The translations under genes and the position numbers were made by a program. Shown here piece after piece: positions 26,861 to 36,315 of a stretch of 64,000 nt of DNA. The notes below the pieces were generated by a model. That model was given only the letters and a program-made list of their open reading frames with translations, was not told the origin of the DNA and did no database searches. The DNA is from Mobiluncus porci (GTDB lineage: Bacteria; Actinomycetota; Actinomycetes; Actinomycetales; Actinomycetaceae): the NCBI RefSeq assembly GCF_009695935.1, contig NZ_VUMY01000005.1:62001-126000 (forward strand), given 5' to 3'. How positions within the stretch are numbered: the first letter of the stretch is position 1; each line of letters begins with the position of its first letter.

Positions 26861-28726
26861 TCATCGCGCCAAGAGCGCGCCGATACTGTTGGCGACGAAA
26901 CGCGACACAGCTCCGTCACCTCCCGCGATGGTGTAGGTGGCGCTCGGGTGTGCCTTCACAAAGGCCTCAAGGCTGGCGTTGAGCTGGTTGGGTGCGGTCA
27001 GCAAGATGGCCTTCTTCGAGGCGTGGGCGTAGCCTGCCCCCGCCAGCCCGTCAGCAAACACCGTCCCGGAAGCGACGAGATAGGAGCCAGCGTTGGGGAA
27101 GAAATCATCCGCGAGTTTCGTAGCCGTCTCATAGCGATCCGCCCCGACGATATTAACTCCCAGCTGGACGCCCCCGATTAAAGCGCCCGGCACAGCCGTG
27201 GCTGCGCGCCCGCCGACTCCCCAGATTCGCAAGGTTCCACCGATTTGGGAGGCGATAGTGGAAAGAGTCGAGATGGCATCAATGGTTGTTTCAGGAAGAG
27301 AAGTCCCGTTGGTGAACAAGATGACCCCGCGGCGTTCCGCCACCGCCGGACCGGCAGCAATCGCGTCGGGAATGTTCGGGTCGCTGGTGGCGTCAACCAG
27401 GAACACGTCGAGGATATTTTCTGGGGTCGCAGCCGAGTTCGCAGCGTTGAGCCCTTGAGCCAGCAGAGCCACTTTGGCGGCCGTATCGAAACGGTCCGAG
27501 CCTACCAAGTCCTCAACCGCAATCCCCGCAGCCCCGAGCTCCGTGCGCTGCGCAGGGCTGAGTTTTACTCCCCCGCCCACGACATAGACTTGTTTACGCC
27601 CGGAGGCTTTAATCGCGCTCACAACGGAAGACTCCACGGGGCTGGTTGTTGACAAGAGAATTGTGGCACCCCGCGCGCCCACGAGCGCCGCCGAGCTCAA
27701 AGCATCTGGCGCCAAGTTGCCGGTTGTCAACACGATCGCATCCCCGCTCGCTCCACTCGCCCCGTGAAGCGCCAAAGCGGTCGCGACCCGATTCTGGCCA
27801 GCGATTCTCTCCAGGCGAGACTCAAACGGGTACTCGACGACGTTCATAGAAGACCCGCCGAGCGACACTTTCGCAATGTCTTGGAGCCAGCCCGCCAAAG
27901 GCAGGACTGAACCGAAGTAGGATGCCTCGTCGTTACCACCAATCAAAGTGCCAACCACCTGGCCATTCGCTACCAAAGGCCCGCCTGAATCGCCGTGTTC
28001 TGTTTTCACTCCGGACCATTGCACCTTGTAGCTCAACTGGCCAGGCGCTTGGGAACCGGAGCAATTTGCGGTGAATTTCGAGGGATCGTCCTTGCCGACG
28101 ACGGCAAAACAGGTCGCGACAATGCGCTGTTGGGCATTTTGGAGAACCGTGCCGGTGCCGCCCCAACCGTATTCGATTCCTACATCTCCGATGTTTGCGG
28201 GGGTTTTCGCCAAACGAGCGGGAGCAATTCCCGCTACCGGCGTTTTCAGGTGCAGCAAGGCTGCGTCAAAATCGAGATTCGTCTTGTAGTCGTCCACCGG
28301 ATAGGAACCCAGCCGATTCGCCCCGAAAGAAACGTTGATGTAATGAGGGGAGTTGGCTAGGCAGTGTTTCGCGGTCAAAACCCAAGACGGGTCAACCAGG
28401 ACTCCGGTGCAGATAGAGCCGGAATTGTCATAGTTTGTAATCGGAATGTAGGCCACCCATTCGGTTCCGGAAGCCTGGGCAGCGGAGGCTCCTCCAATCA
28501 TGAGTTCGCCGTTTTCGAGTGACCATCCCGGACTGTTCGTTGGCGGGACCGAGGGGTCGCTCGCGTCGGGAGGCGTCGGTTCTGCGGCGGCGGTCGTAGA
28601 GATTTGGGGCAAGGTAGCGGGTGGGGTGGTTCGGTCAGCAAGAGCAGCTGGACTGAGAACAAGTCCCCCGAAGCTCAGCAAACTGGCGGCCAGGAGCCAC
28701 CCGATTCGATCCAGTTTCGCACTCAT
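26861..28726 (-). CDS. secreted trypsin-like serine protease with CWB2 cell wall-binding repeats
   Basis: 621 residues. Signal peptide at 1-31 (helix IGWLLAASLLSFGGLVL, then ALADR). The S1 protease domain (about 90-300) has the full triad: His in TAKHCLA, Asp in LDFDAALLHLK and Ser in GDSGGPLV. The C-terminal 300 residues are three CWB2 repeats (starting RIAGQNRVATALAL, VGSDRFDTAAKVAL and VGADRYETATKLAD), which in clostridial and actinobacterial proteins hold the protein on wall glycopolymers. A surface-exposed protease follows, possibly acting on host or own exported proteins. GGAAGGAAG precedes the ATG. Confidence 0.92.
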   Translation of the reverse strand: MSAKLDRIGWLLAASLLSFGGLVLSPAALADRTTPPATLPQISTTAAAEPTPPDASDPSVPPTNSPGWSLENGELMIGGASAAQASGTEWVAYIPITNYDNSGSICTGVLVDPSWVLTAKHCLANSPHYINVSFGANRLGSYPVDDYKTNLDFDAALLHLKTPVAGIAPARLAKTPANIGDVGIEYGWGGTGTVLQNAQQRIVATCFAVVGKDDPSKFTANCSGSQAPGQLSYKVQWSGVKTEHGDSGGPLVANGQVVGTLIGGNDEASYFGSVLPLAGWLQDIAKVSLGGSSMNVVEYPFESRLERIAGQNRVATALALHGASGASGDAIVLTTGNLAPDALSSAALVGARGATILLSTTSPVESSVVSAIKASGRKQVYVVGGGVKLSPAQRTELGAAGIAVEDLVGSDRFDTAAKVALLAQGLNAANSAATPENILDVFLVDATSDPNIPDAIAAGPAVAERRGVILFTNGTSLPETTIDAISTLSTIASQIGGTLRIWGVGGRAATAVPGALIGGVQLGVNIVGADRYETATKLADDFFPNAGSYLVASGTVFADGLAGAGYAHASKKAILLTAPNQLNASLEAFVKAHPSATYTIAGGDGAVSRFVANSIGALLAR

Positions 28727-28782
28727 AGTTCTTCCTTCCTGCCCTTAACTCTTATATGTAACTAACCGCCTCGAATTGACAG

Positions 28783-29892
28783 CTATTCGTGATTTTGGCT
28801 CCCGTGCGGATGTAAAACCCACACCGGTTTGGCGGTTTTAGCCTCCTGGTTTGCCGGTTTGCTCTTGGGGGTTGTGTCCTCTTCGCCTAAGTCATCAACC
28901 GAATTCGTAGCCATCTCCACGAGCGCCACCACCGACCCTAGCGGAGCGTGGGCGGCGAATCGCTGGCCTCTCTCATTATCCGTTATCTGCGGAGGATTCG
29001 AGATGCGAATCGACTGGCCAAAAGACAGCGCCCGCGCCTGGGTTTCGTCCACCTCGAGGGGTGGGAAGGTTGAGAGGAGCGCTTCATCAAGTGTTTTCAC
29101 CTGGATTTTCCCGTTTTTCTCGACTTCCGCAGCAAGGTCATCAAGGGTTTTCGCCGAGTCTAGCGCGTAGTCTCCGACCCGAATCCGGCGCAGCGCAGTC
29201 AAGTGTGCCCCGCAGCCCAGGTCTCGCCCCAAATCCCGTGCCAGCGCGCGGACATAGGTTCCTGCCGAGCATTCCACCAACAAGTCCACGTCTAGCGTCA
29301 CTTGCGAATCCGTTGAGCGTTGAGCTACAGATCCCTCGTTTTTACCATTTTGGCCCGTCCCCGTTGGTAAATTTTTACCATTGGGGACGGGCCAAAATGG
29401 TAAAAGTTCGAGTTTCGAGATTGTCACTGTTCGGGCTTTCAGATCAACTTCTTCCCCGCGACGAGCCAAGTCATAGGCGCGCTTTCCGTCAACCTTGATG
29501 GCTGAATAAGTCGAGGGCACTTGTTGAATTTCGCCGCGGTAGGCCGCGAGCGCCGACTCGACGCGCTCAATCGTGAGCCCCTCCGCGCCGAGAGCTGAAG
29601 TCACGGCTCCTTCCGCATCGTCAGTGTCGGTTGCCATCCCAAAGCGAACCCGTGCCAAGTAAGCCTTGTCGTGAGCGGTCAGATATTGGAGGAGTTTCGT
29701 GGCCTTCCCGACAGCAAAAATCAGCAGTCCGGTCGCCATCGGGTCGAGTGTCCCGGCATAGCCGACTCTCTTTTGCCCCGCCAGACGCCGCACCCGAGAC
29801 AAGACCTGGTTTGAAGTGAGCCCTCGCGGCTTATCAATCACGATAATCCCAGGCTCACAGGCCTCCCCTCGCGGCAACTCAAATTCCTTCAC
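28783..29892 (-). CDS. truB: tRNA pseudouridine-55 synthase with an in-frame palindrome insertion
   Basis: 369 residues; forms pseudouridine 55 in the T-loop of tRNAs. The catalytic aspartate is Asp50 in GYAGTLDPMATGLL. STYSAIKVDGKRAYDLAR and ECSAGTYVRALARDLG are the usual RNA-binding segments. Between the strand ending TVTISKLEL and the strand DVDLLVEC there are about 30 extra residues. Residues 163-184 are encoded exactly by the 64-bp palindrome at 29341-29404 (LPFWPVPNGKNLP and following). The frame survives and the active site is away from it, so the enzyme is probably active. The start is GTG. It follows rbfA by 24 bases. Confidence 0.95.
   Translation of the reverse strand: MKEFELPRGEACEPGIIVIDKPRGLTSNQVLSRVRRLAGQKRVGYAGTLDPMATGLLIFAVGKATKLLQYLTAHDKAYLARVRFGMATDTDDAEGAVTSALGAEGLTIERVESALAAYRGEIQQVPSTYSAIKVDGKRAYDLARRGEEVDLKARTVTISKLELLPFWPVPNGKNLPTGTGQNGKNEGSVAQRSTDSQVTLDVDLLVECSAGTYVRALARDLGRDLGCGAHLTALRRIRVGDYALDSAKTLDDLAAEVEKNGKIQVKTLDEALLSTFPPLEVDETQARALSFGQSIRISNPPQITDNERGQRFAAHAPLGSVVALVEMATNSVDDLGEEDTTPKSKPANQEAKTAKPVWVLHPHGSQNHE
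29341..29404. repeat. 64-bp palindromic repeat, family II, copy 1 (inside truB)
   Basis: Two 31-bp arms (29341-29371 and 29374-29404) are inverted repeats with two mismatches and a 2-base loop. Each arm starts TTTACC and ends GGTAAA and holds GGGGACGGGC or its complement. The same element, with perfect arms, is at 43958-44022. Here it is read through in frame as part of truB. Confidence 0.9.
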
Positions 29893-29916
29893 TGTTCCAG
29901 ACCTTCCGGTGGGACA

Positions 29917-30342
29917 TTACTCTTCTTCGCGGGGCTTCTTGTAGGGGTCAGCCTCGCCGGCAAACTCGGTGCCCTTACGAGCAGCTAAAGCTTCATCAGC
30001 AGCGCGAGCCTCCGCGAGAGCGCTTTCCACTGCTGCGGCCTGATCCGGTACCGGATCGGCGACAAAATCCAGCGTTGGAGTAAGCCTGGTGCCGAGATTC
30101 TTTCCGACCCGCGAGCGAATCAAGCCCCGCGCGGAAGCCAAAGCCGCGGCGGTTCCGGTCTTTTCCGACTCCGACCCGTAAGCCGTGTAATAGACTTTTG
30201 CGTGCTGGAGGTCACCCGTGACCTCGACCGAGGTCACGGTGACAAAGCCGAGCCGTGGATCCTTGATGGAACCGTTGTTGAGCATGCTTGCGACGGTGGT
30301 CATGATGTTCGCGGCGACTTTTTCGCGCCTGGTTTCATCCAT
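29917..30342 (-). CDS. rbfA: 30S ribosome-binding factor A
   Basis: 141 residues. RbfA helps 16S rRNA 5'-end maturation and cold adaptation. The KH-like fold is recognisable from NNGSIKDPRLGFVTVTSVEV, LQHAKVYYTAYGSE and RTRLTPTLDFV-type segments (here GTRLTPTLDFVADPV). A charged tail of about 30 residues follows the domain. It lies 60 bases downstream of infB and 24 upstream of truB, in the standard infB-rbfA-truB operon order. Confidence 0.95.
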   Translation of the reverse strand: MDETRREKVAANIMTTVASMLNNGSIKDPRLGFVTVTSVEVTGDLQHAKVYYTAYGSESEKTGTAAALASARGLIRSRVGKNLGTRLTPTLDFVADPVPDQAAAVESALAEARAADEALAARKGTEFAGEADPYKKPREEE

Positions 30343-30402
30343 TTTTTAAGCCTTTCTCACTACGCCGTTTGGGTCAGACCCGCCGGTGACGCTCAAAGCG
30401 AG

Positions 30403-33246
30403 TTAGTCGCGGGGGATTTCGCGCATCTCCCAGGTCTCGATCATGTCGCCGACCTGGATATCCTTGAACTCCAGACCGATACCGCATTCGAAGCCCTCGC
30501 GAACCTCGGTGACGTCGTCTTTCTCGCGGCGAAGCGAATGAATCTCCAGCTCGCCATTGATGACAACTCCCTCGCGAACCAAGCGAGCCTTGGTGCCGCG
30601 CTTGATGGTGCCCTTCTTGACGATACAGCCCGCGATGTTGCCGAACTTGGAGGACTTGAAGACCTGCAGAATCTCCGCAGAACCCAAATCGTGTTCCTCG
30701 TAGATTGGCTTCAACATGCCCTTCATCGCGTTTTCGACGTCTTCGATGACCTGGTAAATCACCGAGTAGAACTTCATGTCCACACCCTCGGCATCGGCGT
30801 ATTCCGCGACACGCTCGGCCGGTCGGACGTTGAAGCCGATGATTACCGCGTTGTCCACGGTCGCGAGGTTGACATCGTTTTGCGTAATCGCACCGACGCC
30901 GCGGTGAATAATCCGCAAACCGACTTCCTCGCCGACATCGATCTTCAACAAGGAGTCCTCCAAGGCTTCGACCGAGCCGGACACGTCGCCCTTGATGATC
31001 AAGTTCAACATGTCGACCTTGCCGGCCTTCAAAGCCTCGTCGAAGGACTCCAAGGTGACGCGCTTGCGGCGCTTCGCCAAGAGCGCCGCCCGCTCGACTG
31101 CCGCGCGCTTGTCAGCAATCTGGCGAGCCGTGCGGTCATCCTCAGCCACAAGGAAGTTGTCACCGGCTCGCGGCACCGAGGTCAAGCCCAGAACCTGGAC
31201 TGGTGTCGAAGGACCGGCTTCTTCCACGTTTTGCCCGCGCTCGTTGAACATGGCACGCACGCGCCCATAAGCGGTTCCCGCCACGATGGCGTCGCCCACG
31301 CGCAAAGTCCCGCGCTGAACCAGAACCGTTGCGACCGCGCCACGGCCCTTATCAAGATTTGCCTCGATGGTGGCACCGCGCGCCGGAGCGTGCGGGTTCG
31401 CCTTAAGTTCGAGCACAGCATCGGCCGTCAGAAGCACCGCGTCAAGCAGGTCAGCGATACCGAGACGCTGCTTGGCAGAAATCGGGACGAACATGGTATC
31501 GCCACCGTATTCCTCAGGTAAGACTCCATATTCGGACATCTGGGCTTTCACCTTGTCAGGGTTCGCCTCTGGCTTATCAATCTTGTTGACCGCCACCACA
31601 ATCGGCACATTCGCGGCCTTCGCATGGTTGATGGCCTCGACAGTCTGGGGCATCACCCCGTCATCGGCGGCGACCACGATAATCGCGATGTCCGTAATCT
31701 CCGCGCCGCGCGCCCGCATGGCGGTGAAGGCCTCGTGACCAGGAGTATCAATAAAGGTAATCTTGCGACCCTTGTCGGCTTTCTTCAAAGTGACCTGGTA
31801 GGCACCAATATGCTGGGTGATACCGCCGTATTCGGCATCAACCACGTCCGTATTCCGAATCGCATCCAAGAGCTTCGTCTTGCCGTGGTCAACGTGACCC
31901 ATAACGGTAACGACCGGCGGACGCGGTTCCATCTGGTCGATGTCATCAAGCTCTTCGGCTTCCAAATCGATATCGAAGGACTCCAGAATGTCGCGGTCTT
32001 CATCCTCAGGGGACACAATCTTAATGTCGTAGCCAAGTTCGGCTCCGAGCAGGGCAAAGGTGTCTTCATCAAGGGACTGGTTCGCGGTCGCCATCTCTCC
32101 CATATGGAACAACACCGTCACCAAGGCGGCGGGGTTCACATTGATCTTTTCCGCGAAATCGGCCAGGGAGGCACCGGAACGAATCCGGATTTCTTGGCCG
32201 TTGCCCTTGGGGATGGAAACCCCGCCAATCACGGGTGCGCTTTGTTCCTCGATCTCCTGACGCTTCGCGCGACGTGCCTTGGATTTCTTGGATTTACCGT
32301 GCCCGAAAGCACCCTGGGTGGAGCCGCGCCCCCCGCGACCGCGGTTGGCTGGTGGGGCCCCAAAAGTATTCTGGTTCTCCGTAGGTGAACCGCCGCGGCC
32401 CCCACGACCGCCACGTCCGGGGCGTCCTCCGCCGGTGGAGCCACTGTTATTGAAGCCGCCACCGCGGCCCGCGTGGTCTCCGGGCTTGGGACGTGCCCCG
32501 CCGCCCGGGGCGGGCCGCACGCCTTGGCTCATGCCCTGGGCGGAAGCAAACGGATTATTACCCGGTCGCCCGCGCCTGGGCCCTGGTTTAGCCCCACCGG
32601 TCCCTCCGGGACGAGGCATTCCTTGGGAGGAAGCAAACGGATTATTACCGGGGCGAGCGTGACTGCCCGGCTTCGGGATTTTCGCCCCCGGCTTCGGCAT
32701 ATTGTGAACTGCCGCAGGAGTGGGAACCCCCGGAATATGCTCCGGCTTAGCGGGGGCAGGAGGCTCTTCCTTCTTGGCACCATGAGACGCCCCCGGTTTG
32801 CGCGCACCCGGTTTCGGGGCGAGGTCTGGTTCGGGACTGGGTTTAGCGTCCTCCGACTGTGAGGCGGGCTCCGGTTGAGTGGTCTCTGGGACAGATCCGG
32901 TTTTCGCTGCAGCGGTTGCGGGAGCCGCCGCAGTCCCCGCAGCCTCCGTAGAATCCGGAGAGTCACTTGCCGCAGACTCTTGGGCGGCCTGCTTCTCCTG
33001 CTCAGCTTTCTTGGCTTGTTCAGCCTTCTTCTTCGCCGCTGCCTTTTCGGCCTTCTTGGCAGCCTCGGGACTGAACTTCCCGAGTTTGTTATCTTCGAAA
33101 TGCTTGGTCATCTTTTTGACGACCGGACTTTCCACCACGGAAGATGCCGATTTAACGAACTCTCCGGCGTCTTTCAAGGCGTCAAGCATTGTCTTGGAAT
33201 CAGTTCCGAGCTCTTTAGCGAGCTCGTGCACGCGCATTCGTGCCAC
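30403..33246 (-). CDS. infB: translation initiation factor IF-2
   Basis: 947 residues; the GTPase that places initiator tRNA on the 30S subunit. N-terminal IF2_N helix ([18 protein letters not shown]), then a long Lys/Ala/Pro/Gly/Arg-rich disordered region with a two-fold repeat of RPGNNPFAS-x-QGM. The G domain starts at about 455 with [15 protein letters not shown], followed by the [15 protein letters not shown] switch and NKIDKPEA. Domains II-IV end in [20 protein letters not shown]. The start is a GTG with AAGGAG four bases before it. The nearby order matches the family operon except that the gene normally just upstream (ylxR) is missing and a surface-protein gene lies there. Confidence 0.97.
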   Translation of the reverse strand: MARMRVHELAKELGTDSKTMLDALKDAGEFVKSASSVVESPVVKKMTKHFEDNKLGKFSPEAAKKAEKAAAKKKAEQAKKAEQEKQAAQESAASDSPDSTEAAGTAAAPATAAAKTGSVPETTQPEPASQSEDAKPSPEPDLAPKPGARKPGASHGAKKEEPPAPAKPEHIPGVPTPAAVHNMPKPGAKIPKPGSHARPGNNPFASSQGMPRPGGTGGAKPGPRRGRPGNNPFASAQGMSQGVRPAPGGGARPKPGDHAGRGGGFNNSGSTGGGRPGRGGRGGRGGSPTENQNTFGAPPANRGRGGRGSTQGAFGHGKSKKSKARRAKRQEIEEQSAPVIGGVSIPKGNGQEIRIRSGASLADFAEKINVNPAALVTVLFHMGEMATANQSLDEDTFALLGAELGYDIKIVSPEDEDRDILESFDIDLEAEELDDIDQMEPRPPVVTVMGHVDHGKTKLLDAIRNTDVVDAEYGGITQHIGAYQVTLKKADKGRKITFIDTPGHEAFTAMRARGAEITDIAIIVVAADDGVMPQTVEAINHAKAANVPIVVAVNKIDKPEANPDKVKAQMSEYGVLPEEYGGDTMFVPISAKQRLGIADLLDAVLLTADAVLELKANPHAPARGATIEANLDKGRGAVATVLVQRGTLRVGDAIVAGTAYGRVRAMFNERGQNVEEAGPSTPVQVLGLTSVPRAGDNFLVAEDDRTARQIADKRAAVERAALLAKRRKRVTLESFDEALKAGKVDMLNLIIKGDVSGSVEALEDSLLKIDVGEEVGLRIIHRGVGAITQNDVNLATVDNAVIIGFNVRPAERVAEYADAEGVDMKFYSVIYQVIEDVENAMKGMLKPIYEEHDLGSAEILQVFKSSKFGNIAGCIVKKGTIKRGTKARLVREGVVINGELEIHSLRREKDDVTEVREGFECGIGLEFKDIQVGDMIETWEMREIPRD

Positions 33247-33504
33247 GTTTCTCCTTGTCCTTCACCGGTCCGCCCAGCAAAGGACAGACCTCTTTAATCG
33301 TTGGTACTCATCGGGTACTCATCGGGTGCCCAACATTTCCAACCCGCTTCCTAGGTCATTGTGAATGCCCTTATTCAAACTGAAATACCTTGGCATTCTC
33401 ATCGGATAACTCTTCTGGCCTTCCCCCATTCCCGCCAGAATCGCGAGCTTGTCGGAAAAGCGCCGTCTGCCAGTATACCTGAAAACCCCGCGAGACCTCT
33501 AACT

Positions 33505-33542
33505 CGATTGCGGGACGACCCCGAAGAGTCGCCCCGCAATCG
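33505..33542. terminator. hairpin in the 323-base gap between infB and the CWB2 gene
   Basis: CGATTGCGGG-a-CGAC pairs with GTCG-c-CCCGCAATCG, 28 bases beyond the stop of the surface-protein gene. The TTTT run follows on the plus strand; on the gene's own strand the tail is not T-rich. The rest of the gap 33247-33569 holds no gene, only an 11-bp tandem duplication (GGTACTCATCG twice, 33302-33323). Confidence 0.6.
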
Positions 33543-33569
33543 TTTTGGGAGTGTCTTTTGGCTAGAAGA

Positions 33570-34829
33570 TCAATACCAGCCGCGACGTTGGAAGTTCGCC
33601 CAAGCGCCAGCCGGGCTTCCGTAGCGCCCCTTGATGTAGCTCAAGCCCCAAGCAATTTGAGTAGCCGGATTGGTCGCCCAGTCCGCTCCGAAAGAGGCCA
33701 TCTTGGTTCCGGGATTGGCCTGCGGGATTCCGTAGGGGCCTCCGGTTCGTCCCGCGCGGTGATTCCATCCGGATTCCCGCATCCACAACGCTTCGAGGGG
33801 AGCCATCTGGTCGTGTCCCCACCCGTATTGGCCCAACATGTCGTAGGCGATACCGCGCGGGGTGCCAGCCCCGTAAGGGTTAGCCGCCGCTGCCGCTGCT
33901 GCGGCCGCGGCAGCCGCCTCTTGAGCAGCTTTTTCCGCCGCGATTCGAGCGGCTTCTGCCTTCTCCGCGCCCTCTTGCTCGCAGGTCTTGGCGGCGTAGT
34001 TATCGCTAACTGCACTTGCCCCACCGATGATGGTGACCGGTTTGTTCGCGATGAAATTCAAAACACTTTGCGGGGCGCAGGTTTGGCCAACCAGAATCAC
34101 AGCGGACTGAGACTGCTTAACCAGCGGTGCCAAAGTGAAAGCATCCACGGGATTGTTGCCGTTGACCAAGAGGTAGGAGCCGACTCCCGCGGCTTGGGCT
34201 GTAGCCATAGCGGTATCGAAGCGGTTCGCTCCGGCGACGCGGTTGGCAGTCAGCCCGGTCAGCGCCTCGGCTTGCGTTTTCACGCTCTCGCTCAACACAC
34301 CGGCACCTCCCACCAAGGTCAAACCGGAAGGCTCTAGATTTTCCAAGGCAGCAGTGGCGTGTTCATCAAGTTCCGCTGCGGGGGAAAGGATGAGATTGGA
34401 TCCGGTCAAAGCCGCGTAGGAAGTTGCGGCAAGAATATCGACAGTGGAATTGCCATTAGCGATTACGACCGGCGCTTCCTTTTCTCCCTCCAAGGCGACA
34501 TTAGCGGCAGACTCGTAGCGATTTACCCCGCCGAGGGTTGGTGCATCGGGGGAAAGAACGGCAGCCTTGTTGCCGTGGGCGGCATCAAGAGAGCCAACCA
34601 AAGCGTCTGGGGAAGAAGCTGGCACTTCGACAGTTTTGAGACCGGTAAGCTGGGCTACTTTTTCTGAAGTTTGGTAGCGATTCATACCGGCAATACGTTC
34701 AAAAGAACCGACAGCGGTAGTATCCGCGGCCAGTGCCTCGGGCATGGTGCCAATTTGCGGGACACCAGCAGCGATTCCGAGCGCCGCGGCAGTAAGGGAC
34801 GATGTCATCATAAGTGGCATAAGTCGCAT
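33570..34829 (-). CDS. secreted CWB2-repeat protein with C-terminal transglycosylase-like domain
   Basis: 419 residues. Signal peptide (LMPLMMTSSLTAAALGIAAG, cut near EALAADT). Residues about 40-280 are three CWB2-type repeats (starting RIAGMNRYQTSEKVA, GGVNRYESAANVA and VAGANRFDTAMATA), which bind wall polymers. An alanine-rich helix (about 285-315) follows, then a 100-residue domain with LWMRESGWNHRA, GGPYGIPQANPGTKM and WGLSYIKGRYGSPAGAWA. That is the pattern of lysozyme-like resuscitation or aggregation-promoting domains, with Glu of RESGW as the likely catalytic acid. It probably remodels peptidoglycan at the cell surface. It sits alone in the gap where ylxR would be, between nusA and infB. 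Confidence 0.85.
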   Translation of the reverse strand: MRLMPLMMTSSLTAAALGIAAGVPQIGTMPEALAADTTAVGSFERIAGMNRYQTSEKVAQLTGLKTVEVPASSPDALVGSLDAAHGNKAAVLSPDAPTLGGVNRYESAANVALEGEKEAPVVIANGNSTVDILAATSYAALTGSNLILSPAAELDEHATAALENLEPSGLTLVGGAGVLSESVKTQAEALTGLTANRVAGANRFDTAMATAQAAGVGSYLLVNGNNPVDAFTLAPLVKQSQSAVILVGQTCAPQSVLNFIANKPVTIIGGASAVSDNYAAKTCEQEGAEKAEAARIAAEKAAQEAAAAAAAAAAAANPYGAGTPRGIAYDMLGQYGWGHDQMAPLEALWMRESGWNHRAGRTGGPYGIPQANPGTKMASFGADWATNPATQIAWGLSYIKGRYGSPAGAWANFQRRGWY

Positions 34830-34939
34830 GATTTCGTGTATTTGTCCGGTTCATTTGAACCGAGCAAATGTCCTCCTTGAAAGGTAGTAGACAATAAATG
34901 TTTTCAAATGTTGTTGCTTAATCGTTACACAACTTGTCT

Positions 34940-34945
34940 ATTATA
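34940..34945 (-). promoter_or_regulatory. extended -10 promoter for the CWB2 surface protein
   Basis: On the minus strand the sequence TG-T-TATAAT forms an extended -10 element in a very AT-rich stretch. Transcription would give a leader of roughly 100 bases. The leader contains AAGGAGGA about 45 bases before the ATG and a small hairpin CGGTTCA-tt-TGAACCG (34847-34862) between that site and the start, so translation may be controlled by leader structure. No ribosome-binding site lies directly before the ATG at 34829. Confidence 0.45.
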
Positions 34946-35059
34946 ACAACTTGATAACATTTCTGGCCAATCAAAGGCTTTCCACTCAATCAACTAATGG
35001 TTCTCCGCTTGAAAATACTGAAGGGCGCGCTGCTGGAGGGGAGTTTCGAAGGAGCCTGT

Positions 35060-35262
35060 GGGTATTCGCAATCTCTTCGAGATTGCATACCCTCGGTCGC
35101 TCGGTTCGAGCTCAAGAAAGCTTGGCTCGACCTCACTCCCTTCGGGTGCTCGTAGTCTCGGGACCCCACCGCGACGCAGACCGAACGCAATGCCGAGCTT
35201 GCTCGAGCATTGCTGAGGCCAAGGAAGCGGCGCGCAATGCGAAGCATTGCAGGCACCTGCGC
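35060..35262. other. hairpin-rich noncoding stretch between nusA and the CWB2 gene
   Basis: No believable protein in six frames. There are at least three strong stem-loops: 35060-35092 (GGGTAT and GCAATCT paired with AGATTGC and ATACCC, loop CTTCG), 35187-35213 (GCAATGC-CGAG-cttg-CTCG-a-GCATTGC) and 35234-35250 (GCAATGC-gaa-GCATTGC). The latter two reuse the same GCAATGC arm. The region between has further self-complementary runs. It could be a structured RNA, a processed spacer in the nusA transcript, or a decayed repeat element. Function unknown. Confidence 0.5.
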
Positions 35263-35301
35263 GACTGAGAAACGTAACAACAGCAGCGCGAAAATTAAGC
35301 T

Positions 35302-36285
35302 TCAAGCAAGCGGAGAACCATTTTCGTTGTCCGAGTGGATGTCAATCCCCCAACCGGTCAACCGCGAAGCTAAGCGGGCGTTCTGCCCTTCCTTACCGAT
35401 AGCGAGGGACTGCTGGAAATCGGGAACCACCACGCGAGCGAGACGTCGTTCCTCGTCCAAAACCCGCACCGAAACCACCTTCGCCGGACTCAAAGCGTTA
35501 GCGATAAATTCCACCGGATTTTCAGACCAATCGATGATGTCGATTTTCTCGCCATTCAACTCGTTCATCACCGCGCGAACTCGCGACCCGTTCGGTCCGA
35601 TGCACGCACCCTTCGCGTTCACGCCGTTCTCCAAAGCCCTCACTGCGATCTTTGTCCGGTGCCCCGGCTCGCGCGCCACCGATTCGATAGCAACCAAATC
35701 TTTTTCAATCTCGGGAACCTCGCGCTTGAACAACCCTTGCACCAGTCCCGGATGGGTCCGAGACAGTTCAATGTGGGGGCCCTTCAAACCGCGATTGGCG
35801 GTCAAAACATAGACCCGAATCCGCTCGCCGTTCTTGTAGTGTTCGCCAGGAACCTGTTCCGCGGGCGGAATAATCCCCTCGATGTCTCCCAAATCCACGG
35901 CCACGAGTTTCGGGTCGCGCGCCGCCGTCACGACTCCGGAAACAACCTGTCCCACGCGATCCTTGAAATCCCCGAGAACCTGTTTGTCCTCTTCTTCTTG
36001 GAAACGCTGGATAATAACGGATTTCACGGTCGCTGCGGCGGTTCGCCCGAAATCATCGGGAGTAACTTCCTCTTCCCCTACCGGATTTTCGTCTTCATCA
36101 AGTTCGGTAACAAAAACTTTCACATCCCCAGTTTTGCGTTCAACCTCTACGCGAGCCGGCCCCTTCACCCCAGACTGGTTCCGGAACGCCTTCAACAAGG
36201 CCTCCTCCACCGTCTTGACGAGCGACTCAAAATCCATGCCTTTTTCCGCTTCCACCAGGCGCAAGGTGGACATGTCGATTTGCAT
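35302..36285 (-). CDS. nusA: transcription termination/antitermination protein NusA
   Basis: 327 residues. It binds RNA polymerase and nascent RNA and affects pausing, termination and antitermination. N-terminal polymerase-binding domain (1-125), S1 domain from about 128 (VGQVVSGVVTAARDPKLVAV), then two KH domains (AVRALENGVNAKGACIGPNG; ARVVVPDFQQSLAIGKEGQN). It has the short actinobacterial form without the acidic repeats of proteobacterial NusA. The ATG has GGAGGAG before it. It is 30 bases downstream of rimP in the usual order. Confidence 0.96.
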   Translation of the reverse strand: MQIDMSTLRLVEAEKGMDFESLVKTVEEALLKAFRNQSGVKGPARVEVERKTGDVKVFVTELDEDENPVGEEEVTPDDFGRTAAATVKSVIIQRFQEEEDKQVLGDFKDRVGQVVSGVVTAARDPKLVAVDLGDIEGIIPPAEQVPGEHYKNGERIRVYVLTANRGLKGPHIELSRTHPGLVQGLFKREVPEIEKDLVAIESVAREPGHRTKIAVRALENGVNAKGACIGPNGSRVRAVMNELNGEKIDIIDWSENPVEFIANALSPAKVVSVRVLDEERRLARVVVPDFQQSLAIGKEGQNARLASRLTGWGIDIHSDNENGSPLA

Positions 36286-36315
36286 TGTTCTCCTCCGTAT
36301 TAACTTGTTCGATTG

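Noticed and set aside
32520-32660. Tandem repeat inside infB as a mobile element or CRISPR-like unit
   Set aside because: The two RPGNNPFAS repeats are part of the low-complexity IF-2 N-terminal region common in actinobacteria.
34994-35305. 103-codon minus-strand frame as a ylxR remnant
   Set aside because: No cysteine pair or RNA-binding pattern of YlxR; the frame is a by-product of the hairpin sequences.
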